This document shows positions 24,177-30,572 of a DNA stretch of 38,785 nucleotides, in pieces (position 1 is the stretch's first letter; each line of letters starts with the position of its first letter). The position numbers and the translations under genes are program-made. This DNA is from Streptomyces sp. PT12. Lineage in GTDB: Bacteria; Actinomycetota; Actinomycetes; Streptomycetales; Streptomycetaceae. The DNA lies in NCBI RefSeq assembly GCF_003311645.1, contig NZ_QEST01000103.1:1-38785 (forward strand), written 5' to 3'. The notes under the pieces were generated by a model. That model saw nothing but the letters and a program-made list of their open reading frames with translations. It was not told the origin of the DNA and searched no databases.

Positions 24177-24430
24177 CGTCCTGTTGTCGACGACAGAGGT
24201 GCACGTTGCGCGTCTGAGGTTCGCGAACACCGCGTGGTGCCGCACGGCTTCGGCCGTCCGGCCCGTGTGCGGGTGCGACCTCGGTGCGGGGCCCTCGTCC
24301 GGCAGGACGCCTTCTCCCCTCCTCCCGGTGGCCGCCGCGCGGTGCTTGTTCCCGAGGCCCGACCAACGCGTCGACGAGGCGTCCACGAGGCGTTCGCGAC
24401 GCGTCCACCGCGAGCGAATGCGAGATCCCC
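24177..24430 (+). ncRNA. Structured 5' leader of the Cfr-like gene (candidate attenuator)
   Basis: The leader opens with a near-palindrome (CTGTTGTCGACGACAG, 24181-24196; 7 of 8 pairs). A ribosome-binding-like AGAGG then precedes a tiny frame TTG CGC GTC TGA (24206-24217). Next is a hairpin with a UUCG tetraloop (acggc/gccgt, 24244-24257) inside an outer CCGCAC/GTGCGG pairing. The Cfr-like ATG itself has only a weak ribosome binding site. A long leader with a mini-ORF and nested stems is how many ribosome-targeting resistance genes sense antibiotics. The regulatory role is inferred. Confidence 0.45.
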
Positions 24431-25564
24431 ATGACCCCAGGCCACGCCGCCCCCGCCCGGCGCTCCGCGCGCGTTCCGCTGCTGCCCAACCCCCCGCCGG
24501 GAACGCGCCTGGCCCACATCCGTGACCACCTGGTGGGCGCGGGCGAGCCGGAGTTCCGCTTCCGGCAGCTCGTCCACGGCCTCCACCACCGACGCGTCAC
24601 CCACTTCGACGAGCTGAGCGAACTCCCCGCCCCCCTGCGGCGCGAGCTGGCCGACCACTTCGGCGCGACGCTGCTGCCGCTGACCCCGGTGGCGGCCAGG
24701 TCCGCCGAGCAGGTCGAGAAAGTCCTCTTCGAAACGCCGGGCGGCGCCCGCGCCGAGACGCTTCTGGCCCGCTACCGCGCGGGCTGGTCCTCGCTGTGCG
24801 TGTCCTCGCAGGCGGGCTGCGGCCTGGGGTGCACGTTCTGCGCCACCGGCGCGGTCGGGCTCGTCCGCAACCTCACCGCCGACGAGATCCACGCCCAGGT
24901 CGTCCACCCCCACTGGCGCGGGGCGCGCGACGCGCTCCCCGACAGCGTGGCGTTCATGGGCATGGGCGAGGCGCCCGCCAACCCGCACCTCTTCCCCGCC
25001 CTTCACCTACTCACCGCCCCCGGCTACGCGGGCATCTCGCCGCGCCGGATCACCGTCTCGACCGTGGGGTTCGCGCCCGGGCTGCGGCGCCTCACCGAGG
25101 AGCACCCGCAGGTGACCCTGACCCTGTCCGTCCACTCGCCCTTCCCCGAACAGCGCGCCGAGCTCATCCCGTTGGAACGCCGCTTCCCGCTCGCCGAGAA
25201 CCTGGCGGTGCTCGACCGGTACGTGGCCGCGAGGCGGCGCAAGGTGTATCTGGCGTATCTGCTGATCGCCGGGGTCAACGACTCGCCCGACCACCTCGCG
25301 GCGCTGGCCGCCCTGGTGCGCTCGCGGCCGCGCCCCGGCCTCTTCCATGTGAGCGTGATCCCGTTCAACGCCGCGACGGGCGCGGATCCGGCGTTCACCC
25401 CGCCGGGCGAGGGATGCGTGGCGCGCTTCGTGGGGCGGCTGCGCGAGTTGGGGGTGCGGGCCACGCGCAGGCGGCAGTTCGGGGCGGGGATCGACGCGGC
25501 GTGCGGCCAGCTGCACGCCCGCTACCTGCCGCGGCCGCGCGCGGGATCGGCGGGGACCGCCTAG
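24431..25564 (+). CDS. Cfr-like radical SAM 23S rRNA (A2503) methyltransferase
   Basis: A 377-residue radical SAM enzyme. GWSSLCVSSQAGCGLGCTFC holds Cys123 (the extra Cys before the cluster) and the CxxxCxxC cluster at Cys130, Cys134 and Cys137. FMGMGEAPANP is the SAM motif and IDAACGQLH carries the methyl-accepting Cys358. Several segments follow Cfr more closely than RlmN: MGMGEA-AN (RlmN has MGMGEP), SPRRITVSTVG, LTLSVHSPF, RKVYLAYLLIAGVNDS, RQFGAGIDAACGQL. Cfr adds a C8 methyl to A2503 and protects from phenicols, lincosamides, oxazolidinones, pleuromutilins and streptogramin A. Whether this protein methylates C8 or C2 is not shown. ATG 24431 is the likely start, with a weak ribosome binding site. 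Confidence 0.88.
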   Translation: MTPGHAAPARRSARVPLLPNPPPGTRLAHIRDHLVGAGEPEFRFRQLVHGLHHRRVTHFDELSELPAPLRRELADHFGATLLPLTPVAARSAEQVEKVLFETPGGARAETLLARYRAGWSSLCVSSQAGCGLGCTFCATGAVGLVRNLTADEIHAQVVHPHWRGARDALPDSVAFMGMGEAPANPHLFPALHLLTAPGYAGISPRRITVSTVGFAPGLRRLTEEHPQVTLTLSVHSPFPEQRAELIPLERRFPLAENLAVLDRYVAARRRKVYLAYLLIAGVNDSPDHLAALAALVRSRPRPGLFHVSVIPFNAATGADPAFTPPGEGCVARFVGRLRELGVRATRRRQFGAGIDAACGQLHARYLPRPRAGSAGTA

Positions 25565-25567
25565 GGT
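25562..25567 (+). promoter_or_regulatory. -10 box TAGGGT overlapping the Cfr-like stop codon
   Basis: The TAG stop of the Cfr-like gene forms the first three bases of TAGGGT, which ends 6 nt before GTG 25574. The SDR gene can therefore have its own leaderless transcript as well as read-through from the Cfr-like gene. Confidence 0.6.
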
Positions 25568-25573
25568 TTCCCG

Positions 25574-26368
25574 GTGCGCATCGAACTGAGTGAACGAACG
25601 GCCGTGGTCTCCGGATCGACCCAGGGCATCGGCTACGCCATCGCCCGCGGGCTCGGGGAGGCCGGGGCGCGGGTGGTGGTCAACGGGCGGTCGGCCGAGA
25701 GCACCGAGGCGGCGGCGCGGCGGCTGTCGGACGAGGCGCCTGGCGCGGCGTTCACGCCCGTCGCCGCCGACCTGGCGACGGCCGAGGGCGCCGCGGCGCT
25801 CGCCGAGGCCGTGCCGCGGGTGGACATCCTGGTCAACAACCTCGGCATCTACGGCAGCCGCGACCCGCTGGAGATCGACGACGACGAGTGGCGCCGTTAC
25901 TTCGAGATCAACGTCCTGTCCGCGGTGCGCCTCATCCGCGCCTTCCTGCCGGGGATGCGGGAGCGCTCGTGGGGGCGCGTAGTGAACATCGCCAGCGACT
26001 CGGCGGTGGCGATCCCGGCCGAGATGATCCACTACGGGGTCACCAAGACGGCGCTGCTCGCGGTGACGCGCGGGTTCGCCAAGGCCGCGGCGGGCAGCGG
26101 CGTCACCGTCAACTCGGTGATCGCGGGACCCACGCACACCGGGGGCGTCGAGGCGTTCGTCGCCGAGCTGGTGGGCGAGGACAAGGAGTGGGACGATGCG
26201 CAGCGGCAGTTCATGCGCGAGCACCGCCCGCTGTCGCTGATCCAGCGCCTCATCGAGCCCGCGGAGATCGCCAACCTGGTGGTGTACCTGAGCTCGGACC
26301 ACGCCTCCGCGACGACGGGTGGCGCGCTGCGCGTCGACGGCGGCTACGTGGACGCGATCCTGCCCTGA
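25574..26368 (+). CDS. SDR-family oxidoreductase
   Basis: A 264-residue classical short-chain dehydrogenase. SGSTQGIG (13-20) binds the cofactor, ILVNNLGIYG is the NNAG equivalent, Ser141/Ser143, Tyr154 and Lys158 (MIHYGVTK) form the active site, and GGALRVDGGYV closes the fold. VVNGRSAEST after strand 2 suggests NADP(H). The substrate is unknown; no partner gene points to a pathway. It begins 9 bp after the Cfr-like stop and ends before a strong terminator hairpin. Confidence 0.92.
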   Translation: MRIELSERTAVVSGSTQGIGYAIARGLGEAGARVVVNGRSAESTEAAARRLSDEAPGAAFTPVAADLATAEGAAALAEAVPRVDILVNNLGIYGSRDPLEIDDDEWRRYFEINVLSAVRLIRAFLPGMRERSWGRVVNIASDSAVAIPAEMIHYGVTKTALLAVTRGFAKAAAGSGVTVNSVIAGPTHTGGVEAFVAELVGEDKEWDDAQRQFMREHRPLSLIQRLIEPAEIANLVVYLSSDHASATTGGALRVDGGYVDAILP

Positions 26369-26398
26369 GACCGCGGCGCGCCCTCGCACGCCATGAAT

Positions 26399-26427
26399 CC
26401 CCGCACGGAATAAATGGCCGTGCGGGG
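26399..26427. terminator. 10-bp terminator hairpin after the SDR gene
   Basis: Perfect stem ccccgcacgg/ccgtgcgggg with an AT-rich 9-nt loop (aataaatgg). There is no U-tract, as is usual for GC-rich actinomycetes. It separates the SDR transcript from the Y RNA/Ro60 unit. Confidence 0.75.
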
Positions 26428-26443
26428 GCGGCGGTCGAGTGCC

Positions 26444-26449
26444 TATGCT
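26444..26449 (+). promoter_or_regulatory. -10-like TATGCT upstream of the Y RNA
   Basis: TATGCT follows the terminator hairpin, but the -35 position is poor. Transcription from here would begin near 26456, include the hairpin at 26471-26511 and require 5' processing to give the Y RNA. Confidence 0.35.
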
Positions 26450-26470
26450 GAGTGCGTCGCGAAGCGAAGT

Positions 26471-26511
26471 CCGGGGGTTACTTCTTCACTTCCAAGGAAA
26501 TTCACCCCCGG
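26471..26511. other. Hairpin just upstream of the Y RNA
   Basis: An 8-bp stem (ccgggggt/acccccgg) encloses a 25-nt loop that contains a small TTCC-AA-GGAA hairpin. It could be a processed 5' part of the Y RNA transcript, a separate RNA element or a terminator for upstream read-through. Confidence 0.5.
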
Positions 26512-26527
26512 GCGCATGGCACTCGCG

Positions 26528-26732
26528 AGCGATGGGGTAGGCCGATTCCACAGGGGTGGGGCGCGAAGCGCAGCACGGAGTTACTTCGACTGTGGATCGA
26601 GTGGTTGTGGGTTCGAGTCCCGCCGCCGGCTCTTCGGGGCCGGTGTAGCTCAAGCGGAAGAGCACTGTGTTCTTCGTGCGCCGGGTACTCGCGTCCCTCC
26701 CTTGGGGAATCGGCCCTCGCCCCATCGCTTTT
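26528..26732 (+). ncRNA. yrlA: Bacterial Y RNA (YrlA type) with a permuted tRNA-like core
   Basis: The ends pair in a long stem: 26528-26537 with 26720-26729 and 26540-26549 with 26706-26715 (two perfect 10-bp helices with a TA/CTCG internal loop), followed by TTTT. An inner helix joins 26573-26580 to 26672-26679. The core is a tRNA in permuted order: T-arm GTGGG-TTCGAGT-CCCGC (26607-26623), a 7-bp acceptor stem (26624-26630 with 26639-26645) closed by a cUUCGg tetraloop, T-A at the place of U8/A9 (26646-26647), and D-arm GCTC-AAGCGGAA-GAGC (26648-26663). A UCGA/UCGA hairpin with a 7-nt loop (26586-26600) precedes the T-arm. Bacterial YrlA RNAs are tRNA mimics bound by Ro60, whose gene starts 16 nt later. 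Confidence 0.85.
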
Positions 26733-26747
26733 CTCCAGGGGGAATTC

Positions 26748-28352
26748 ATGGGCAAGTTCACGAAGAAGCGGGCCGGTGCGCCGACTTCCCCGATGACCAC
26801 CACGGGGTCGGCCACGACATTCGAGGGCGGGGCGGCGTTCAGCAGGGACGCCAAGAGCGATCTTTTCATCTTCGCCGCGGTCAACATGGTCGGCGAGGAC
26901 ACCTTCTACGAGGCCGCCGAGGGCCGCGACCGGCGTTTCCAGACGCTGGTGCGCGCGGCGACGCGTGAGGACCCCGACTGGGTGGCGCGTTTCGTCCCCT
27001 ATCTGCGGGGCGAGATGAACATGCGGTCGGCCGCGCTCGTCATGGCGGCCGAGTCCGCGCTCGCGCGGCGGGCCGGGACCGAAAGGCCCGCGACCGTGTC
27101 CGTGCGCGAGATGGTCGCGGGGGCGCTCGTGCGTGCGGATGAGCCCGCCGAGTTCATCGCGTACTGGAAGCGGCGGACCGGCCGGGTCACGCTGCCCGGC
27201 GGCGTGCAGCGCGGGGTCGCCGACGCCGTGGCGCGGCTCTACGGCGAGCGGGCTGCGCTCAAGTACGACGGCGTCGGGCAGGCGTGGCGCATGGCGGACG
27301 TCGTGGCGCTGGCGAAGCCGACCCCGGCGGCGCCGTGGCAGGCTGACCTCTTCGACCACCTCGCGGACCGGCGCTGGAAGCGGCCCGCTCTCCGGGTGAC
27401 CGACCGGCTCCCCGTGATCTCCGCGCACCGCGCCGCGGCCGCGCTGCCGCGGGACGAGCGGCGCGCGTGGTTCCTCGCGGACCCGGCGCGGCTCGGGGCG
27501 GCCGGGATGACGTGGGAGGCGCTCGCGGGCCTCGGCGCGATGGACGCGGACGCGTGGTCCGCGATCATCCCGCACATGGGCCTGATGGCGCTCACGCGGA
27601 ACCTGCGGAACTTCGACGAGGCGGGCGTCCCCGACGAGGTGGCCGACGCGGTGTGCGCGCGGCTGGCCGACCCGGAGGAGGTGAGGCGTTCGCGGCAGTT
27701 CCCCTACCGGTTCCTCTCGGCGTACCGGGCGGCGCCCTCGCTGCGGTGGGGGCACGCGCTGGAGCGGGCGCTGGCCGCGTCCACGGCGAACATCCCGACG
27801 CTGAAGGGCCGCACGCTGGTCCTGGTGGACACCTCCGCGTCGATGCGGGGCCGAGTGTCGGCCAGGAGCCGGATCCGGCACGTGGACGTCGGGGCGCTGT
27901 TCGCGGCGGCGCTGGTGGCCCGCGGCTGCGCGGTGGACCTGGTGGGCTTCGCGAATGGCACGTTCGCCCACAGGATGACGCGGGGCGGCAGCGTGCTGCG
28001 GGAGGCCGAGGCGTTCTGCGACCGGATCGGGGAGGTCGGCCACGGCACGGAGACGGTCGCGGCGCTGCGCTCGTCGTTCCGCGGGCATGACCGGGTCGTG
28101 ATCATCTCGGACATGCAGGCGTTCCGGTACCCCACGAGCATCGGGGGCCGGGGCGGGAACAGCGTCGCGGTGTCCGATGCGATCCCGGCGTCGGTGCCGA
28201 TGTTCGGCGTCAACACCGCGGGGTACGCCCCGAGTTCGATCGACACCTGCCGCCCGGGCCGGTACGAGATCGCGGGGTTCGGCGACAAGCTGTTCACGAT
28301 GGTGGACCTCCTGGACCGCGGCCGGGACGCTCCGTGGCCGTGGGAGTCCTGA
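26748..28352 (+). CDS. rsr: Ro60 ortholog (TROVE-domain protein, Rsr)
   Basis: A 534-residue protein. The N-terminal TROVE domain of helical repeats covers about 20-350 (DLFIFAAVNMVGEDTFYEA, LVRAATREDPDWVARFVPYLR, LRWGHALERALAAS). A von Willebrand A-like domain (355-534) has a complete metal site (DTSAS 361-365, Thr in GHGTET, IISDMQ). Ro60 is a ring-shaped RNA-binding protein that holds misfolded or damaged RNAs. Y RNAs gate the ring and tether it to nucleases such as PNPase. AGGGGGA precedes ATG 26748 by 6 nt. The Y RNA just upstream supports the assignment. No RtcB or PNPase gene lies nearby. Confidence 0.93.
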   Translation: MGKFTKKRAGAPTSPMTTTGSATTFEGGAAFSRDAKSDLFIFAAVNMVGEDTFYEAAEGRDRRFQTLVRAATREDPDWVARFVPYLRGEMNMRSAALVMAAESALARRAGTERPATVSVREMVAGALVRADEPAEFIAYWKRRTGRVTLPGGVQRGVADAVARLYGERAALKYDGVGQAWRMADVVALAKPTPAAPWQADLFDHLADRRWKRPALRVTDRLPVISAHRAAAALPRDERRAWFLADPARLGAAGMTWEALAGLGAMDADAWSAIIPHMGLMALTRNLRNFDEAGVPDEVADAVCARLADPEEVRRSRQFPYRFLSAYRAAPSLRWGHALERALAASTANIPTLKGRTLVLVDTSASMRGRVSARSRIRHVDVGALFAAALVARGCAVDLVGFANGTFAHRMTRGGSVLREAEAFCDRIGEVGHGTETVAALRSSFRGHDRVVIISDMQAFRYPTSIGGRGGNSVAVSDAIPASVPMFGVNTAGYAPSSIDTCRPGRYEIAGFGDKLFTMVDLLDRGRDAPWPWES

Positions 28353-28364
28353 GGGGGCGCGGGG

Positions 28365-28425
28365 CCCGGGCGCGGCGGCGTGGGGCGCGGCGGCGCGGGG
28401 CGCGGCGGCGCGGGGCCCTCGGGGC
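28365..28425. repeat. G/C-only 15-bp tandem repeat after rsr
   Basis: About three copies of ggggcgcggcggcgc, followed by gggccc-type palindromes up to 28460. No gene lies in 28353-28567. The 3' end of rsr transcription probably lies here. Confidence 0.75.
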
Positions 28426-28521
28426 GCGGGGGCCCTGAGGGCGGCCCGGCCCCGCGCCCCGAGGGGGTGGGCGCGGGGTCGGCCTCGGCCGAGCCGCGCC
28501 GCGGGGGCGGGGCGCGGCTTG

Positions 28522-28527
28522 TAGCGT
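28522..28527 (+). promoter_or_regulatory. -10 box TAGCGT for the dienelactone hydrolase gene
   Basis: TAGCGT predicts a start near 28534 and a leader of about 34 nt that contains the AAGGGG ribosome binding site before ATG 28568. Confidence 0.45.
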
Positions 28528-28567
28528 CGGGCCTCCGAGCCGGAACGTCAGCCATCGGGAAGGGGCC

Positions 28568-29338
28568 ATGATGCCGACCCTGTCCACCCAACGAATCGCG
28601 TACGAGCTGGGCGGCGATGCGTGCGAGGGGGTGCTCGTCGCGGACGCGGGGGGCGCGGGAGCGGCGGGGGGCGCGGGGGTCCTGGGGGAGCGCCCCCTGG
28701 TGCTGGTCTTCCACGGCCTCGATGGCCTCGACGACGCCCAGGTCGCGTTCGCGGAGACGCTGGCCGGGTGGGGGTATCCGGCGTTCGCCGTCGACCTGTT
28801 CGGCACCGAGGTGACCCAGGCCGGGCCCGAACGCCGCGGGGAGCGGATGGCCGCGTTCATGGCGGACCGGGGCGCGCTGCGGCGGCGGCTCTTCGACGTC
28901 GTGGCGATGGCCACGGCGGGGCCTGGGCTGCCCGGCGTCGACCGGGGCAGGGTGGCGGCCGTGGGGTTCTGCTTCGGCGGGCTGTGCGTGCTCGACCTGG
29001 CGCGGGCCGGGGCGGAGCTGCGGGCGGTCGCCGCCTTCCACGGCGTGCTCACCCCGCCGGGGGACATGCCGGAGCGGCGGCCCGGACCCGCGGGACCCCG
29101 GGTGCTCGTGCTGCACGGCTGGGACGACCCGTTCGCGCCACCCGCCGATGTGACCGCGCTGGGGCGGGAGTTGACCGAGCGCGGCCTCGACTGGCAGATC
29201 CACGCCCATGGCCACACCCTGCACGCCTTCACGACGCCCACGGCGAACGACCCCGAGGGCGGGGTGGGGTACCACGAGGTATCCGCGCGCCGGGCGACGG
29301 CCTCGCTCCGGTCGTTTCTGGCCGAGGTACTGGTCTGA
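28568..29338 (+). CDS. Dienelactone hydrolase family protein
   Basis: A 256-residue alpha/beta hydrolase of the DLH type. VGFCFGGLC contains nucleophile Cys135, HGWDDPFAPP carries the acid (Asp186/187) and HTLHAFT the His (219). The N-terminal LVFHGLDGLDDAQV is the oxyanion strand. The physiological substrate is unknown; most actinobacterial members are not true dienelactone hydrolases. Residues 27-39 (GGAGAAGGAG) are a low-complexity insert. The first of two consecutive ATG codons is used, with AAGGGG upstream. Confidence 0.9.
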   Translation: MMPTLSTQRIAYELGGDACEGVLVADAGGAGAAGGAGVLGERPLVLVFHGLDGLDDAQVAFAETLAGWGYPAFAVDLFGTEVTQAGPERRGERMAAFMADRGALRRRLFDVVAMATAGPGLPGVDRGRVAAVGFCFGGLCVLDLARAGAELRAVAAFHGVLTPPGDMPERRPGPAGPRVLVLHGWDDPFAPPADVTALGRELTERGLDWQIHAHGHTLHAFTTPTANDPEGGVGYHEVSARRATASLRSFLAEVLV

Positions 29339-29387
29339 GCGGATCGGCGTGCGACATTGGTTCACTCTTTCGAGGGATACCGTCGGG

Positions 29388-30560
29388 TCACCCCGATGGC
29401 CGACACTGAGAGTGTTGGCTTATTGACGGAGAGTGAGCGTGATGGGTGTCATGAGGCTCTGGACGTGTCGGAGGCGGGGCGGTGTGGCGGCGGCGCCAGA
29501 AGGGCGCGGTGGGCCAGCGCCGTTCGAGGGCGTAGTGGTCGAGGCGGTTGCGGCGGTGGGCGGCCGTGATGGCGGCGATCCGGGCGGCGTAGCGGCGCGG
29601 GGCGTCGCGGTCGCCGCCGAGGCGGGCGTCCAGCGCGCGGCCCGCGGCCAGCCCGGTGGCCAGGGCGGTGAGGATGCCCTGCGAGGACAGCGGGTCGAAC
29701 GTCGCGGCGGCGTCGCCCGCGGCGATCCAGCCGTCGCCGGTGACGGGTTCGAGCCGGGAGGTGTGCGCGGCGGCGCGGCGGAAGCCCGCGCGGGCGCGCG
29801 CCGCGGGCAGGTCCGCGTCGGTGAAGCGCGCCACCAGCAGCAGGCCCGAGGGCAGCGGCGCGGTGTACCACCAGCCATCGGGGGCCGAGGCGACCAGGGC
29901 GGGGCCCGGGGCGCCCTCGGGGTGCTCGGCTTCGGGGCGCGGGGCTTCGGGGCGCTCGGCCTCGGGATGCTGGGCCTCGGGGCGCTGGGCCTCGGGGCGC
30001 GGGGCTTCAGGGTGCTCGGTGCGGTGCAGCGCGATCAGATGGTCCTCGATCCTGCGCGTCGCGCCGCACGCCACCGCGATCGCGGCCCTGCGGCCCGTGG
30101 CGTCCACGAGCCAGCGGCAGCACAGGAGTTGACGGCCCCCGGGGGTGCGCAGGGCCAGCGCCCAGGTGCCGTCAGCCCGCCGGGCGGGGGCGCGCACGAA
30201 GGCGCGGGTCTCGACCCGGGCGCCCGCCGCGCGCGCCGCGTCCCTGAGCCTTCGGTCGAACAGCGCCCGGTCCAGGTGCCAGCCGGGCCCGTGCGGATCG
30301 GCGACGCTGTCGGTCGCGGAGACGGCCGGGGAGCCCCACGCCGAGAGCATGGTGAGCCGGGGCAGATGCCCGGGCCCCGGCACGGCGTCGGCCACGTCCA
30401 GGTCGCGCAGCAGGGGCCTGGCCGCGGCGGGCAGCGCCTCGCCGACCGGGGGCGGCCCCGTGCCCGCGTCGGCGAGCAGCACCGAGCGGCCCGCGCGGGC
30501 CAGGGTCAGCGCGGCGGCCGAGCCCGCGGGCCCGCCGCCCGCCACCACGACGTCGTACAC
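29388..30560 (-). CDS. LodB-like FAD-dependent oxidoreductase (CTQ maturation)
   Basis: A 390-residue flavoprotein of the tryptophan-halogenase/geranylgeranyl-reductase type. VVVAGGGPAGSAAALTLARAG binds FAD, VDATGRRA is the second motif and GDGWIAAGDAAATFDPLSSQG the third. It starts at GTG 30560 with GAGGTGG 8 nt upstream, 12 nt after the lodA-like stop. LodB proteins are needed to form the cysteine tryptophylquinone cofactor of LodA partners, so that is the inferred role. A seven-fold PEAxR/H repeat (15 bp each, 29910-30014) is inserted before the GWWYTAPLP segment. The last 40 residues look like read-through. Confidence 0.88.
   Translation of the reverse strand: MYDVVVAGGGPAGSAAALTLARAGRSVLLADAGTGPPPVGEALPAAARPLLRDLDVADAVPGPGHLPRLTMLSAWGSPAVSATDSVADPHGPGWHLDRALFDRRLRDAARAAGARVETRAFVRAPARRADGTWALALRTPGGRQLLCCRWLVDATGRRAAIAVACGATRRIEDHLIALHRTEHPEAPRPEAQRPEAQHPEAERPEAPRPEAEHPEGAPGPALVASAPDGWWYTAPLPSGLLLVARFTDADLPAARARAGFRRAAAHTSRLEPVTGDGWIAAGDAAATFDPLSSQGILTALATGLAAGRALDARLGGDRDAPRRYAARIAAITAAHRRNRLDHYALERRWPTAPFWRRRHTAPPPTRPEPHDTHHAHSPSISQHSQCRPSG
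29910..30014. repeat. 15-bp in-frame minisatellite, seven copies, in the lodB-like gene
   Basis: Seven units encode (H/R)PE(A/G)x on the minus strand. They form a 35-residue linker in the middle of the flavoprotein. Confidence 0.95.
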
Positions 30561-30572
30561 GGCCGCGCCACC

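Noticed and set aside
24431-25564. RlmN (housekeeping A2503 C2 methyltransferase)
   Set aside because: RlmN has MGMGEP and a different C-terminal context. Here MGMGEA-AN and QFGxxIDAACGQL follow Cfr. Phylogeny would settle it.
26581-26680. Ordinary tRNA gene (T-arm and D-arm consensus present)
   Set aside because: The arms occur in the wrong order and the acceptor strands are joined by a tetraloop with no free 3' end. It fits a Y RNA tRNA mimic next to Ro60, not a tRNA.
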